64,000 nt of DNA from Leptonema illini DSM 21528 (GTDB lineage: Bacteria > Spirochaetota > Leptospiria > Leptospirales > Leptonemataceae). Positions within the stretch are counted from its first letter, which is position 1; each line of letters starts with the position of its first letter. This document shows positions 41,655-49,797 of this stretch, one piece after another. The notes beneath the pieces are model-generated. The model was given only the letters and a program-made list of their open reading frames with translations, did no database searches and was not told the DNA's origin. The stretch is from NCBI RefSeq assembly GCF_000243335.1, contig NZ_JH597773.1:4114115-4178114 (forward strand). Direction: 5' to 3'. Position numbers and translations under genes: made by a program.

Positions 41655-42956
41655 TTCCCTCCGGAATATTGGGGGAAGATCAACGCTCTTGATCAGGTCA
41701 TGCGCCACAGAGGTCGAGATGACAAGCAACAGACCCGCAGCAGTCGACAGAGCGGCGGCAAGACCACCGGCAGCGACGAGAGCCACGACCCAGTTCGGCA
41801 GGCCGCCGATCTCGGGGTTAGCCAGAACCATGATGTCACGGTCTACAGTGAGTTCATTGCCCTTCCAGCCCGCTTCTTCGGCCGCTTTCAGAACGGATTC
41901 GTTCTTGGTCTTGTCGTTGTAGTACTGAACCAGACCGTCGCCGTTTTTATCTTCGAACTTCAGAAGACCGGTTTCTTTCCAGTTTTCGAACCAAGAAGGC
42001 AGTTCGGCAACGGGCTTGTTGTGAACGGTCTGAACAAGGTTCGTACGGGCGAAGGCGCCGACAGCGGGAGCCGTCGTATACAGCAGGGCGATGAAGAACA
42101 GGGCCCAGCCTGCAGACGTACGGGCGTCGCGTACTTTCGGAACCGTATAGAAGCGAACGATCACGTGCGGAAGACCGGCCGTTCCCACCATAAGGGCGAC
42201 GGTAATGGCGAACATGTCGATCATGTTCTTCGTGCCCGCCGTATAGGCGTCAAAGCCGAGTTCAGTCGTCAGTCCGTCGAGACGATCGAGCAGGTAAATG
42301 TTCGATCCATCACTGAGTGTAGCGCCGAGACCGAGCTGCGGAATCACATGCCCCGTCATCATCAGCGAAAGGAAGATGGCCGGCACCAGATAAGCGACGA
42401 TCAAGACGCAGTACTGAGCTACCTGAGTCCACGTAATGCCCTTCATACCACCGAGAACGGCGTAGAAGAACACAAGCACCATACCGATCACAACGCCGAG
42501 GTTGATGTCTACTTCGAGGAATCGTGAGAATACGATTCCTACGCCGCGCATCTGACCGGCTACGTAGGTGAACGACACGAAGATGGCGGCCACAACGGCA
42601 ACCAGTCGAGCCGCTTTTGAATAGTAGCGGTCGCCGACGAAGTCGGGAACGGTGAACTTGCCGAACTTACGCAGATAGGGGGCAAGCAGCATGGCAAGAA
42701 GCACATAACCGCCGGTCCAGCCCATCAGATAGACGGCTCCGGAATAACCCATGAACGAGATCATACCCGCCATGGAGATGAACGATGCAGCCGACATCCA
42801 GTCAGCGCCCGTGGCCATACCGTTAGCAATCGGAGGAACCGATGCAGCGGCTACATAAAAGTCTTTCGTGCTTTTCGCCCGGGACCAGATGGCGATCCCG
42901 ATGTAGAGGGCGAAAGAAAGCCCGACGATGATATATGTCCAAACTTGAACAGACAT
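41619..42956 (-). pseudogene. N-terminal fragment of VC_2705-type sodium/solute symporter (acetate permease-like), interrupted by IS
   Basis: The fragment encodes about 425 genuine residues (42956 down to 41682). The open frame then continues about 20 codons into the IS. The product has about ten membrane helices of the SSS family (YIIVGLSFALYIGIAIWSRAKSTKDFYVA, ATGADWMSAASFISMAGMI, FYAVLGGMKGITWTQVAQY) and the large loop between helices typical of the VC_2705 subfamily (PSWFENWKETGLLKFEDKNGDGLVQYY). The small DUF4212 partner precedes it by 33 bases. Because the last part is severed, sodium-driven acetate or short-acid uptake by this system is probably lost in this strain. Confidence 0.9.
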
Positions 42957-42989
42957 TCTGTCTCTCTCCTACCTTATATTTGTTTTCTC

Positions 42990-43247
42990 TCAGTCCTCGT
43001 GGACGTCGAATTCTTCGTCGAGTCTATCCATCAGCCATACGTAGATGACGATGAGAAAGACGAAGATGATCATCGAACCCTGCTGTGCAAACCAGAAGCC
43101 CAGCTGGAATCCGAAGAGCCTAATACTGTTCAGGGAGTCAGCAAACAGAATCCCTGCCCCGTACGATACCAGGAACCATACGGCAAGAAGGATACCCACG
43201 TAGGTGAGGTTCTTCATCCAGTAGTCCCGAAGGTTTTTACCGCTCAT
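42990..43247 (-). CDS. DUF4212 small membrane subunit of acetate/solute symporter
   Basis: 85 residues with two membrane helices (about 14-35 and 50-73) and the C-terminal IYVWLMDRLDEEFDV motif characteristic of DUF4212, the constant small partner encoded before VC_2705-type symporters. It lies 33 bases upstream of the symporter gene, and both are expected to be made from one promoter in the 43.25-43.56 kb gap. It should still be expressed even though the symporter is broken. Confidence 0.92.
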   Translation of the reverse strand: MSGKNLRDYWMKNLTYVGILLAVWFLVSYGAGILFADSLNSIRLFGFQLGFWFAQQGSMIIFVFLIVIYVWLMDRLDEEFDVHED

Positions 43248-43392
43248 TCAGCTTCTCCTTCAATAGAGTCGGGGTTTGACCCCCGCTGTCGGGTCATCGC
43301 TGACCCATCTTACCGGCATCGCCGGAAGACCGTTATCAACTCCGATTCTCAGAACGATTCGCACCGCATATCGGGCTTCTGAAATCGGTCGC

Positions 43393-43421
43393 AGTATCGC
43401 TGCGAAGTGCTTCTCAATCAA
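43393..43421 (-). promoter_or_regulatory. candidate promoter of the DUF4212-symporter operon
   Basis: On the reverse strand TTGATT (43421-43416), 17 bases, then GATACT (43398-43393) resembles a housekeeping promoter. The -35 lies within a short repeat tract (tgacttgatt ... tgacttgatt, 43417-43446). It is about 146 bases before the DUF4212 start. No experimental or comparative support. Confidence 0.35.
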
Positions 43422-43457
43422 ATCAAGTCAAATCGAATCAAGTCAAAAGGTTAACAG

Positions 43458-43488
43458 AATCCTTCGAGCTGTCAGACAGCGAAGGATT
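43458..43488. other. long imperfect hairpin upstream of the symporter operon
   Basis: aatccttcg-a-gctgt and acagc-gaaggatt can form a stem of about 13 pairs with one bulge and a 3-base loop. It lies between the porin terminator and the candidate operon promoter. It could be a second stop signal or a protein-binding site. Confidence 0.4.
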
Positions 43489-43520
43489 GTGAATACCCTC
43501 TGAAATATCCATAACACTCG

Positions 43521-43547
43521 AAAAAAAACCGGGGCCGGAGCCCCGGT
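43521..43547 (-). terminator. intrinsic terminator of the porin gene (reverse strand)
   Basis: An 8-bp stem accggggc / gccccggt (43528-43535 and 43540-43547) with loop cgga is followed on the reverse strand by eight T (A-run at 43521-43528). It lies 18 bases past the porin stop. Confidence 0.88.
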
Positions 43548-43564
43548 ACAACTCTCTCCTCTTC

Positions 43565-45097
43565 TTAGAAGTTCTGTTGAACGCTGAATTGAATACGGTG
43601 GTTAACTACCGTATACGTTTTGCCGATTTCGCCTTTCTTGCTGATGACGGAATCGTTGTTGATTGTCAGACTGCCCACATTGAGCGTATCAACGCTCGCA
43701 GGAATTGCGTACGTTCCTGTCGTTGCGTAGTTAAGCGTGGCCATGTAGTTCTTGTCATTCTCTTTGTATTTGGCTGCCGAGTAGATATACTCGAAACCAA
43801 TCATCGTCTTACCGGACGTGAGTTTGACACGCGGAGCGATCGTGATCACTTCTTTAAGATCCATGGCGTTTCGCCCGGTCACAACAGTCGTTCTCACTTC
43901 GTCGGCAGCGCCTTTGTTGATGGTGCGACCACCGACGATGCCGAACTCAAGGTCTTTACCATAGGAGACCTCGGCCCAGTAGGCGTGTGACTTCGTCTGC
44001 GAGAACTGACGCTTTGTAGTCTGCTGATAACCTGCTATGTCAGCTGCCGGTACACCAAGAGCTGCCAGGTTGGCTTCAAGGACGCTTTCTTTCATTGCAT
44101 AGCCGCCGACGCCGAGCAGAGCAAACCAGTTGTCGCCCCAGGTCGTCGATGCTTTAATCTTCAGATCGCCCGTTTTAAACTGCATGTAGGCCGAGTAGAT
44201 CTGTGTTCTGACTTCTGCGTTGTTGTTCCCGGTTCTGGTATTGGTACAGGTCGTGGTAGCAACGCCGTCGCAGTCTGTAGCGATCACAGGGTTCGTTGCG
44301 TTGAGCGGAACGATGATTTTATTGTCATACGTACCACCGACCGTGAAGCCGCTGATCGTGTAATCACCCTGTACGGCAAGTTCCGGACGTTTCGCGTTAC
44401 GAAGGGCCTTGCCACTGGGTTGTCCGGTGATCAATGTGGATTGGACGTCAGCGTCGGCATGGTAGGATTGCTCCAGGGCATACAGGCTGAGGCGAAGGCC
44501 TTCAACCGGCTTGAACGTAAAGGCGATCTGCGGAGCTCGGCCCAACGGATGGATCGGTGCCAGAGGGTTAAACTGCAGCGTTCCAGGGAACACTCCACCC
44601 TGAAGGAAAAGCGGATGCCAGTCCTGGCCGGCACGGAAGGCGACTTTACCCCAATCAAGGTTGATCCATGCATGGCGCAGACGCGTCATGTTGGCGTTGT
44701 AGTTTGCGCTTCCAAAGAAATCGAGCTCGATCAATCCACTGACTTTGGCGCCGAAGGCGTCAGGGCCGGTAATCTTGCCGCTGAGTCGGGATTGGACGGC
44801 CGTCATGCCTGTTTGCCCGTAGGCGTTCAGATCTTCCTTGTTACTGAAGATGTACAGATCGCGCGCTGTCGCATCCGTAATTGCATCGGGTGCTGCCGTG
44901 ATCTGGCTTCTTGCAGCCGGGTAAAGCAGGAACATATCATCGCGCGCAGCGACAACTGCTCGCGAATCGTTAAAGGCATCGAATTTCACGAAGCCGCCGA
45001 ATTTTATTCCATACTCTGGCTCGCCCTGCGCATGTACCATGGCAGGGGCAATCAGAGCGGAAAGGGCCACTGTGAGCCACAATCTTTTCTTGGTCAT
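43565..45097 (-). CDS. outer membrane porin, DcaP-like beta-barrel
   Basis: 510 residues. The signal peptide (MTKKRLWLTVALSALIAPAMVHAQ) leads to GGFVKFDAFNDSR, typical of DcaP-type dicarboxylate porins. Amphipathic strands and aromatic girdles follow (FRAGQDWHPLFLQG), and the last strand ends in Phe (RIQFSVQQNF), the outer membrane insertion signal. It probably lets small organic acids enter. It lies upstream of the symporter operon on the same strand but has its own terminator. ATG 45097 has AGGAG at good spacing, so an in-frame extension to 45130 is not used. Confidence 0.85.
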   Translation of the reverse strand: MTKKRLWLTVALSALIAPAMVHAQGEPEYGIKFGGFVKFDAFNDSRAVVAARDDMFLLYPAARSQITAAPDAITDATARDLYIFSNKEDLNAYGQTGMTAVQSRLSGKITGPDAFGAKVSGLIELDFFGSANYNANMTRLRHAWINLDWGKVAFRAGQDWHPLFLQGGVFPGTLQFNPLAPIHPLGRAPQIAFTFKPVEGLRLSLYALEQSYHADADVQSTLITGQPSGKALRNAKRPELAVQGDYTISGFTVGGTYDNKIIVPLNATNPVIATDCDGVATTTCTNTRTGNNNAEVRTQIYSAYMQFKTGDLKIKASTTWGDNWFALLGVGGYAMKESVLEANLAALGVPAADIAGYQQTTKRQFSQTKSHAYWAEVSYGKDLEFGIVGGRTINKGAADEVRTTVVTGRNAMDLKEVITIAPRVKLTSGKTMIGFEYIYSAAKYKENDKNYMATLNYATTGTYAIPASVDTLNVGSLTINNDSVISKKGEIGKTYTVVNHRIQFSVQQNF

Positions 45098-45305
45098 ACT
45101 CTCTCCTTTCAATCTTTCAATCTTCATCAAGGTTTTTATTTTATTTTAACTTTTTCTCTCGGACCGGATTCTGTCGCGCACTAAAAGCGTGCATGCTTAC
45201 GCTTACGTAAGGGGGAGTTCTTCTGGCCTGCGTTTGCAACCTGTGCAATTCTCTGGATGATGTTTGCAATCCCCCCTGCTTCGCTTGAGCAGTATAACTT
45301 CAATT

Positions 45306-45322
45306 CCTGTTCTTAGAACAGG
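45306..45322. repeat. 7-bp perfect inverted repeat with 3-base spacer
   Basis: cctgttc-tta-gaacagg lies in the porin/ArsR-type intergenic region. Symmetry fits a dimeric regulator site or a small hairpin. The owner is not known. Confidence 0.4.
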
Positions 45323-45616
45323 CCTTAGAGCATGGTCTTTGTGAGACGTGGCTCGAAGTCCTTGTTCTCAATCCTCTCTCTTCCTTGCAGCTTTGAGCCT
45401 GTCAGGTCGACAGCCTCTCATTGCAGCCTGCTTGCAGACGTCAGTGTCTCTCGGGCAGGGCCTCTTTGTTGCCCGGTTTCGAGAGATACTCTCAGAATCC
45501 GTTGCAGCAAATTACTATATTTTATAAAGGATATTGGAAGAGCCGCCGTATTTTACAAGAATTTTTTGACCTGGAGGCCCGAGAAATTAAAAAAAATTAA
45601 TAATTCAATTTAAGGA

Positions 45617-45631
45617 ATGAACGTCGTTCAT
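45617..45631. promoter_or_regulatory. candidate ArsR-type operator
   Basis: ATGAAC-gtc-GTTCAT is a perfect 6-bp inverted repeat 152 bases before the ArsR-type start. A half-matching gttcat recurs at about 45650. ArsR-family repressors bind such short AT-edged palindromes near their own promoters, so autoregulation is plausible. Confidence 0.45.
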
Positions 45632-45783
45632 CTTTGTTTCTGAATGGGTGTTCATGATTGTGTCGTGCGTTAGTCGGCAGCTGGCGAAAGTATGAAGCTG
45701 AGAATCATTATGAACTGAAGTTCGAGCCCGCTTTCTCAAAAGGACTATACAGTGTGTTCGCTTTTCTGGAAGGCTTGAAGTCG

Positions 45784-46089
45784 ATGGGCGTTCCGAAAAC
45801 CGAGGAATTCAACCGACAGCAGAATGAACTGGCTGCGATGGCCCGCGCGCTGGCCAGCCCGTCTCGTGTGGCGATTCTTGAATTCATTTACGATCGAGAT
45901 AACTGCACGTGCAGCGAGATCGTCGATCGTCTGCCGCTTGCCCAGGCGACCATCTCCAGACATCTGAAAGAGCTGAAAGAGAACGGCCTCATAGAGGGCA
46001 GGGCCTCAGGCACCTCGGTGCTCTACAGCATCAATCGCAAAAAGTGGGATCTGTGCCGGGCTCGCTTCGAACGCTTCTTTCGCCGTTGA
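45784..46089 (+). CDS. ArsR-family winged-helix transcriptional regulator
   Basis: 101 residues. MARALASPSRVAILEFIY, then CTCSEIVDRLPLAQATISRHLKELKENGLIEG and a beta wing GTSVLYSINRKKW. NCTCSEI puts two cysteines at the position of the ArsR/SmtB ELCVCDL metal motif, so a thiophilic metal or metalloid ligand is possible. The frame is open upstream to 45658 but the family begins near ATG 45784 (GGAAGG lies 11 bases before). It is followed by an EamA-type exporter 102 bases later, a possible target. Confidence 0.82.
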   Translation: MGVPKTEEFNRQQNELAAMARALASPSRVAILEFIYDRDNCTCSEIVDRLPLAQATISRHLKELKENGLIEGRASGTSVLYSINRKKWDLCRARFERFFRR

Positions 46090-46191
46090 GCGGACTCTCG
46101 CAGAAGCTCTTATATATGAAGAAAGCGTGATTTTGCGTCGGCTGTCTGCCTCTTTCACTTTTCCCGGTTCGGCCCCGAAAAAACCTGGGTT

Positions 46192-47043
46192 GTGAGCCGC
46201 TGGCGAGACACTCTACTGTTACTGCTGACGGTCCTGTTCTGGGGCACGACCTTTCACGCCGCGCGCTACGCGATGCAGAGCTTCACTCCAGTGGCGCTCG
46301 CCGCCGCTCGATTCTTGATCGGAGCGCTCTTTTTACTGATAGTTACAGGGCGCCTCACGGATCTGACTTTGCTTCGCAACCGGGACTTTCTGGGGCGTAT
46401 CGTGTTGCTGGGCGCCGTCGGAGTCGGCATCTATAATCTGCTTTTTTATGAGGGAATCGCCCGTGTGAATCCGGCCAGGGCCGCTCTCATTGCAGCGGCC
46501 AATCCAGGCATCACGGCGCTTTTGCTTCGCGTCTGGAAGAAGGAGGCGTTACCCGTAGCCTCGCTTGCCGGTATCGTCCTGGCCTTTGCTGGCGTGGCCT
46601 TTGTCGTCTTTGAACCCGGATCAGGCTGGTCGATCGGAGTGGGAGAGCTCTGCATCATGGGAGCGGCAACGGCCTGGTCGATCTATAGCATCGCCGGGCG
46701 CGATGTGATGCGCACCTACGAACAGCGTGCCGTGACGCTTTACTCCGTCGTCGCCGGGTCGCTGATGCTTCCGCTTTTTGTCGGGAGCGTGGACGATACG
46801 CATTTTGCTATCGGCCCATTTATTGCCGTGCTCTATATGGCCATCTTTGCCACAGGCCTTGCCTACGTCTGGTGGGCGAGGGCGGTGCAATCGCTCGGGC
46901 CGGCTCCCGCTGCCGTCTTCATGAATCTTGTGCCGGTGACGGCTCTTGTCATCGAGGTCTTGCTCGGCGGCAGCATTGAGACGCGACAGCTTTTCGGGGG
47001 CGCCCTTGTGATAGCGGGCGTCTGGCTGACGAATCGCCGATGA
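46192..47043 (+). CDS. EamA-family (drug/metabolite transporter) ten-helix permease
   Basis: 283 residues from GTG 46192. Two EamA repeats of five helices each (about 5-135 and 145-283), with WGTTFHAARYAMQSFTPVALAAARFLIGALF in the first and YMAIFATGLAYVWWARAVQSLGPAPAAVFMNLVPV in the second. Members export amino acids, metabolites or drugs. Substrate not predictable. It follows the ArsR-type gene on the same strand. A small hairpin cgggc-agac-gcccg (47094-47107) lies between it and the convergent HD-GYP gene. Confidence 0.88.
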   Translation: MSRWRDTLLLLLTVLFWGTTFHAARYAMQSFTPVALAAARFLIGALFLLIVTGRLTDLTLLRNRDFLGRIVLLGAVGVGIYNLLFYEGIARVNPARAALIAAANPGITALLLRVWKKEALPVASLAGIVLAFAGVAFVVFEPGSGWSIGVGELCIMGAATAWSIYSIAGRDVMRTYEQRAVTLYSVVAGSLMLPLFVGSVDDTHFAIGPFIAVLYMAIFATGLAYVWWARAVQSLGPAPAAVFMNLVPVTALVIEVLLGGSIETRQLFGGALVIAGVWLTNRR

Positions 47044-47108
47044 GCATTGATCGAAACACTAACAGGCTGCTAAGAAAAGCGGTGAGCAAACGGCGGGCAG
47101 ACGCCCGG

Positions 47109-49712
47109 TCAGGGAGTGCGGGGCGAGATGTCGATCGTGACTCCCGTCCCGGCCAGTTCTTCGTCGAACTGCGTTTCTTCGGGGACGGGACGTACGTCGT
47201 TCAAAAAGAGCAAAAAGTCATCGCCCTGAATGCGAAAACACAGGCAGTCAGGGTACAGTTCTCGTAGCCGCCCTGCCACCCTCTGTAAGAGGACGTCGCC
47301 TTCATGCCAGGAAAGGCGTCGGTTATAAGAGTGAAATCCGTGCAGCTGCAGATCGATTTGCTTCGACAGAGCCGGGGTCTCGCCTTTTTTCTCAAGATAG
47401 GCGAGGTATTTTTCGTTATAAAGACGCGTCAACTGGTCGCGAAAGAAAAAGGCGAAGCGCTCCTGTTCGAGCATCGTCGCCGGTTCCTGGTGAATGGATT
47501 CGTCGACCGTGACGTCGGCAAGGGCCGGTCGGACGGCGGGCACGATCTCGGGATCATACCGGCTGCCGGCAAGTCGCTCGATTTCGTCGAGGGCGTCGTT
47601 CACGGTTTTTCTCGGGCGATAGATGCGGCTGGTCGTCATCGCATCAAAGGCGTCGGCGATTGTAAGAATCCGGGCCAGCAATGGAATCTGCCTGCCTCTC
47701 GCTCCTTTCGGGTAACCACTACCGTCGAAATGCTCGTGGTGATAGCGGATGATCTCGGCCAGATTGCGATAGAGCGGCGTGCCCGAAAGCATCGTGACGC
47801 CGATGTCGACATGCATGCGAATGAGTCGGTGTTCGTAGGGATCAAGCGGGCCCGGTTTCAATAGAATGGAGTCGGGCGTCGAGACCTTACCGACGTCGTG
47901 CAGCCTGGCGGCTCGCGTTAACAGCTGAATCTGCTCAGAGCTGAGGCCGAGTTCGAGAGCGATGAGTTCACTGTAGCGGGCGACGCGAGATTGATGTCCG
48001 GCCGTATAGGAATCGCGCTGTTCGATGAGGCGGGCGAAGGTCTCGATGACCTCTTCCTGTTCGAGGAACTTCTCCATCTCGATGCGCTGCAGGTCTTCTC
48101 GAATGCGAAAGGCGTTGATGGCGAAGCCGATATCTCCGGCAAGCTCTTCAAGCATGCCTGCCTCTTCGCTATCGAAGCCGCGCTCGCGTCGGGAGTAAAT
48201 CGTTAACAGACCGATCGGCGGCAGGTCGGATCGGGGCCGCAGAGGATAACAGGCCACGGCCTGGATGCCGGCCTGAAGGGCCCGATCTTTCCAGGGCATG
48301 AAGTCTGCCGCTGTGGTGATATCGTTTATGATGTAAGGATGGTTGTCTAAAAGGGCTCTTCCCGCCGGCCCGCGTGAAAGGGGGTCTTTCGGGTCGAGCG
48401 AGATTTGAGGCTTCACCTCAAGGTAGCGCAGGTGATCCTCGGAGTGATAAGCGATTCTGCATTCCTGGCCGTCCACAAAACCGATCCAGGCCATGGTGTA
48501 ATGCGAATGCTCGGCGAGTCGATCGCAGCACTTCTGTAAAAGAACGGGCAGGTCGGTCTCGGTGACGAGCAGCTGGTTGATGTCGGCGACGGTTTGAAGC
48601 GCTTGCCTGAGATACCGTTCATGCCTGTACATCTGATCGATGTAATCGGTCCTGCTCGTCAGTTCGACGCGCATATCTTTCAGGCTTCTGTTCAGACGAT
48701 AGGATCTGTACGTCCACAGGGAAAGAACGAGCAAAACGGCAAGTGCTATGCCGATCAGATATAAATCATAATCATGCAAGAACTGCCTGAGTGAAATCGG
48801 TTCGGGCTCGTAGGGTTCTAAGGCCAGCTCGCGAAGGCAGGCGTGCACCTCTCTGTAGTCGGCCGGAGCGACCCATCCGATTCCGGCAGTGTTTAACTGA
48901 AGCAGGGAAAGCGTTACCGATCGGGCGAGGTCGGTCGGCGTACCCGGCATAGCGGCAAAGGCCCACTCCGGATACAGAGTCGAGCTGTGCCGCTCTTTCA
49001 TGCCGGGCGTTAGCTGTTCGTTAATGACCGTGAGATCGTCGGGCGAGAACGTCTCGGATTGCAGCGATTCGATGATACCGGTACGCACGACGCCCGCATC
49101 GGCCGTGCCTGTGAGCACCGCATGGATGACCGCTTCATGCGTTCCGACGAAGATGATCCGGGAAAGATCATCGGTTTGAACGCCGGCTCGCTTCAGTTCG
49201 CGCAGAGCGGCGATCCATCCTCCAAAGGATGTAGCGTCCGGGGCGGCAATCGAGCGGCCTTTGAGATCGCTGATTGTATCTATGCCGGCAAGATCCTTCC
49301 GTTTGAAGATGACGGTGCTGAACGAGCTGCGCCGACCTCTGCCTGATGGAATCTCCATGGTAGCGATACGTGAGGCGCCATATCTGGATTCTGCGAGAAC
49401 ATAGATCGCCGGATTCGCGATCAAGAAATCGAGATCGGTGCGGCTCAGCGTTTTGTCTGTTTCGCTGAGAAGAAAAGGAACGGCCTCAAATCGGTAGCCC
49501 GGAATCGAGCGATTCAGTTGTTCGAGAGTGGGAGTAAAGTCCTCATAAATACGGGGAAGGCCTCGATGAGCCAGTATGCCGATACGCACTGTCGTCTTTT
49601 CTGCGTACAGGGAGTGGCGCGAGCCCGGTGCGATAAGGGAAAAGATTGACAGAACAACGAAAAGTGAAGGGATTTGAGTTGCTGATAACAGACGACGATG
49701 CAACTCTCGCAT
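47109..49712 (-). CDS. periplasmic-binding-protein / GAF / HD-GYP sensor phosphodiesterase with degenerate GGDEF
   Basis: About 867 residues. The signal or anchor segment is followed by a PhnD-like periplasmic binding domain (about 40-300: VRIGILAHRGLPRIYEDFTPT, DLKGRSIAAPD, ADAGVVRTGII). A membrane helix (about 320-345), GAF domain (about 390-540) and HD-GYP domain (about 555-730) come next, the last with HDVGK and HHEHFDGSGYP. The C-terminus is GGDEF-like (about 750-865, DQLTRLYNEKYLAYL) with RIQGDDFLLF in place of GGDEF. HD-GYP hydrolyses c-di-GMP. The degenerate domain is probably regulatory. A start at 49796 would lie 1 base from the divergent gene start, so ATG 49712 is preferred. Confidence 0.88.
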   Translation of the reverse strand: MRELHRRLLSATQIPSLFVVLSIFSLIAPGSRHSLYAEKTTVRIGILAHRGLPRIYEDFTPTLEQLNRSIPGYRFEAVPFLLSETDKTLSRTDLDFLIANPAIYVLAESRYGASRIATMEIPSGRGRRSSFSTVIFKRKDLAGIDTISDLKGRSIAAPDATSFGGWIAALRELKRAGVQTDDLSRIIFVGTHEAVIHAVLTGTADAGVVRTGIIESLQSETFSPDDLTVINEQLTPGMKERHSSTLYPEWAFAAMPGTPTDLARSVTLSLLQLNTAGIGWVAPADYREVHACLRELALEPYEPEPISLRQFLHDYDLYLIGIALAVLLVLSLWTYRSYRLNRSLKDMRVELTSRTDYIDQMYRHERYLRQALQTVADINQLLVTETDLPVLLQKCCDRLAEHSHYTMAWIGFVDGQECRIAYHSEDHLRYLEVKPQISLDPKDPLSRGPAGRALLDNHPYIINDITTAADFMPWKDRALQAGIQAVACYPLRPRSDLPPIGLLTIYSRRERGFDSEEAGMLEELAGDIGFAINAFRIREDLQRIEMEKFLEQEEVIETFARLIEQRDSYTAGHQSRVARYSELIALELGLSSEQIQLLTRAARLHDVGKVSTPDSILLKPGPLDPYEHRLIRMHVDIGVTMLSGTPLYRNLAEIIRYHHEHFDGSGYPKGARGRQIPLLARILTIADAFDAMTTSRIYRPRKTVNDALDEIERLAGSRYDPEIVPAVRPALADVTVDESIHQEPATMLEQERFAFFFRDQLTRLYNEKYLAYLEKKGETPALSKQIDLQLHGFHSYNRRLSWHEGDVLLQRVAGRLRELYPDCLCFRIQGDDFLLFLNDVRPVPEETQFDEELAGTGVTIDISPRTP

Positions 49713-49797
49713 AGACCGGTATTGAAAACGCCTGCGCTCTGGTGGCAAGCAAAGATTCTCAGTTAAGGATCGAGAGGGTTCTACGATCGGAGGCATT

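Larger units (their letters stand above)
40461..41677 (+). mobile_element. IS3-family insertion sequence, 1217 bp, intact
   Basis: The ends are imperfect inverted repeats: ttccccccttttcctgga on the left and, read inward from the right, ttcccccaatattccgga. The element is flanked by GATC at 40457-40460 and 41678-41681, a 4-bp target duplication. It carries orfA and orfB overlapping by ATGA. Base composition is visibly lower in GC than the host genes around it. The perfect duplication and undamaged frames point to recent insertion into the symporter gene. Confidence 0.92.
45098..45783. other. 686-bp intergenic region with palindromes between porin and ArsR-type genes
   Basis: Both flanking genes are read away from it, so it holds two promoters. 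Visible items: the palindrome cttacgtaag (45202-45211), two copies of gtttgcaa about 36 bases apart (near 45232 and 45268), the inverted repeat cctgttc-tta-gaacagg (45306-45322), a strongly AT-rich tract (about 45505-45612), and the operator-like repeat at 45617-45631. No convincing open frame. Confidence 0.55.

Noticed and set aside
41700-42527. Forward frame of 275 codons antisense to the symporter
   Set aside because: Opposite strand encodes the conserved SSS-family helices; the forward product is charged and featureless.
45098-45783. Possible coding sequence in the long porin/ArsR-type spacer
   Set aside because: Frames are short, AT-rich near the right end, and lack ribosome sites; the region is better explained as two promoters.
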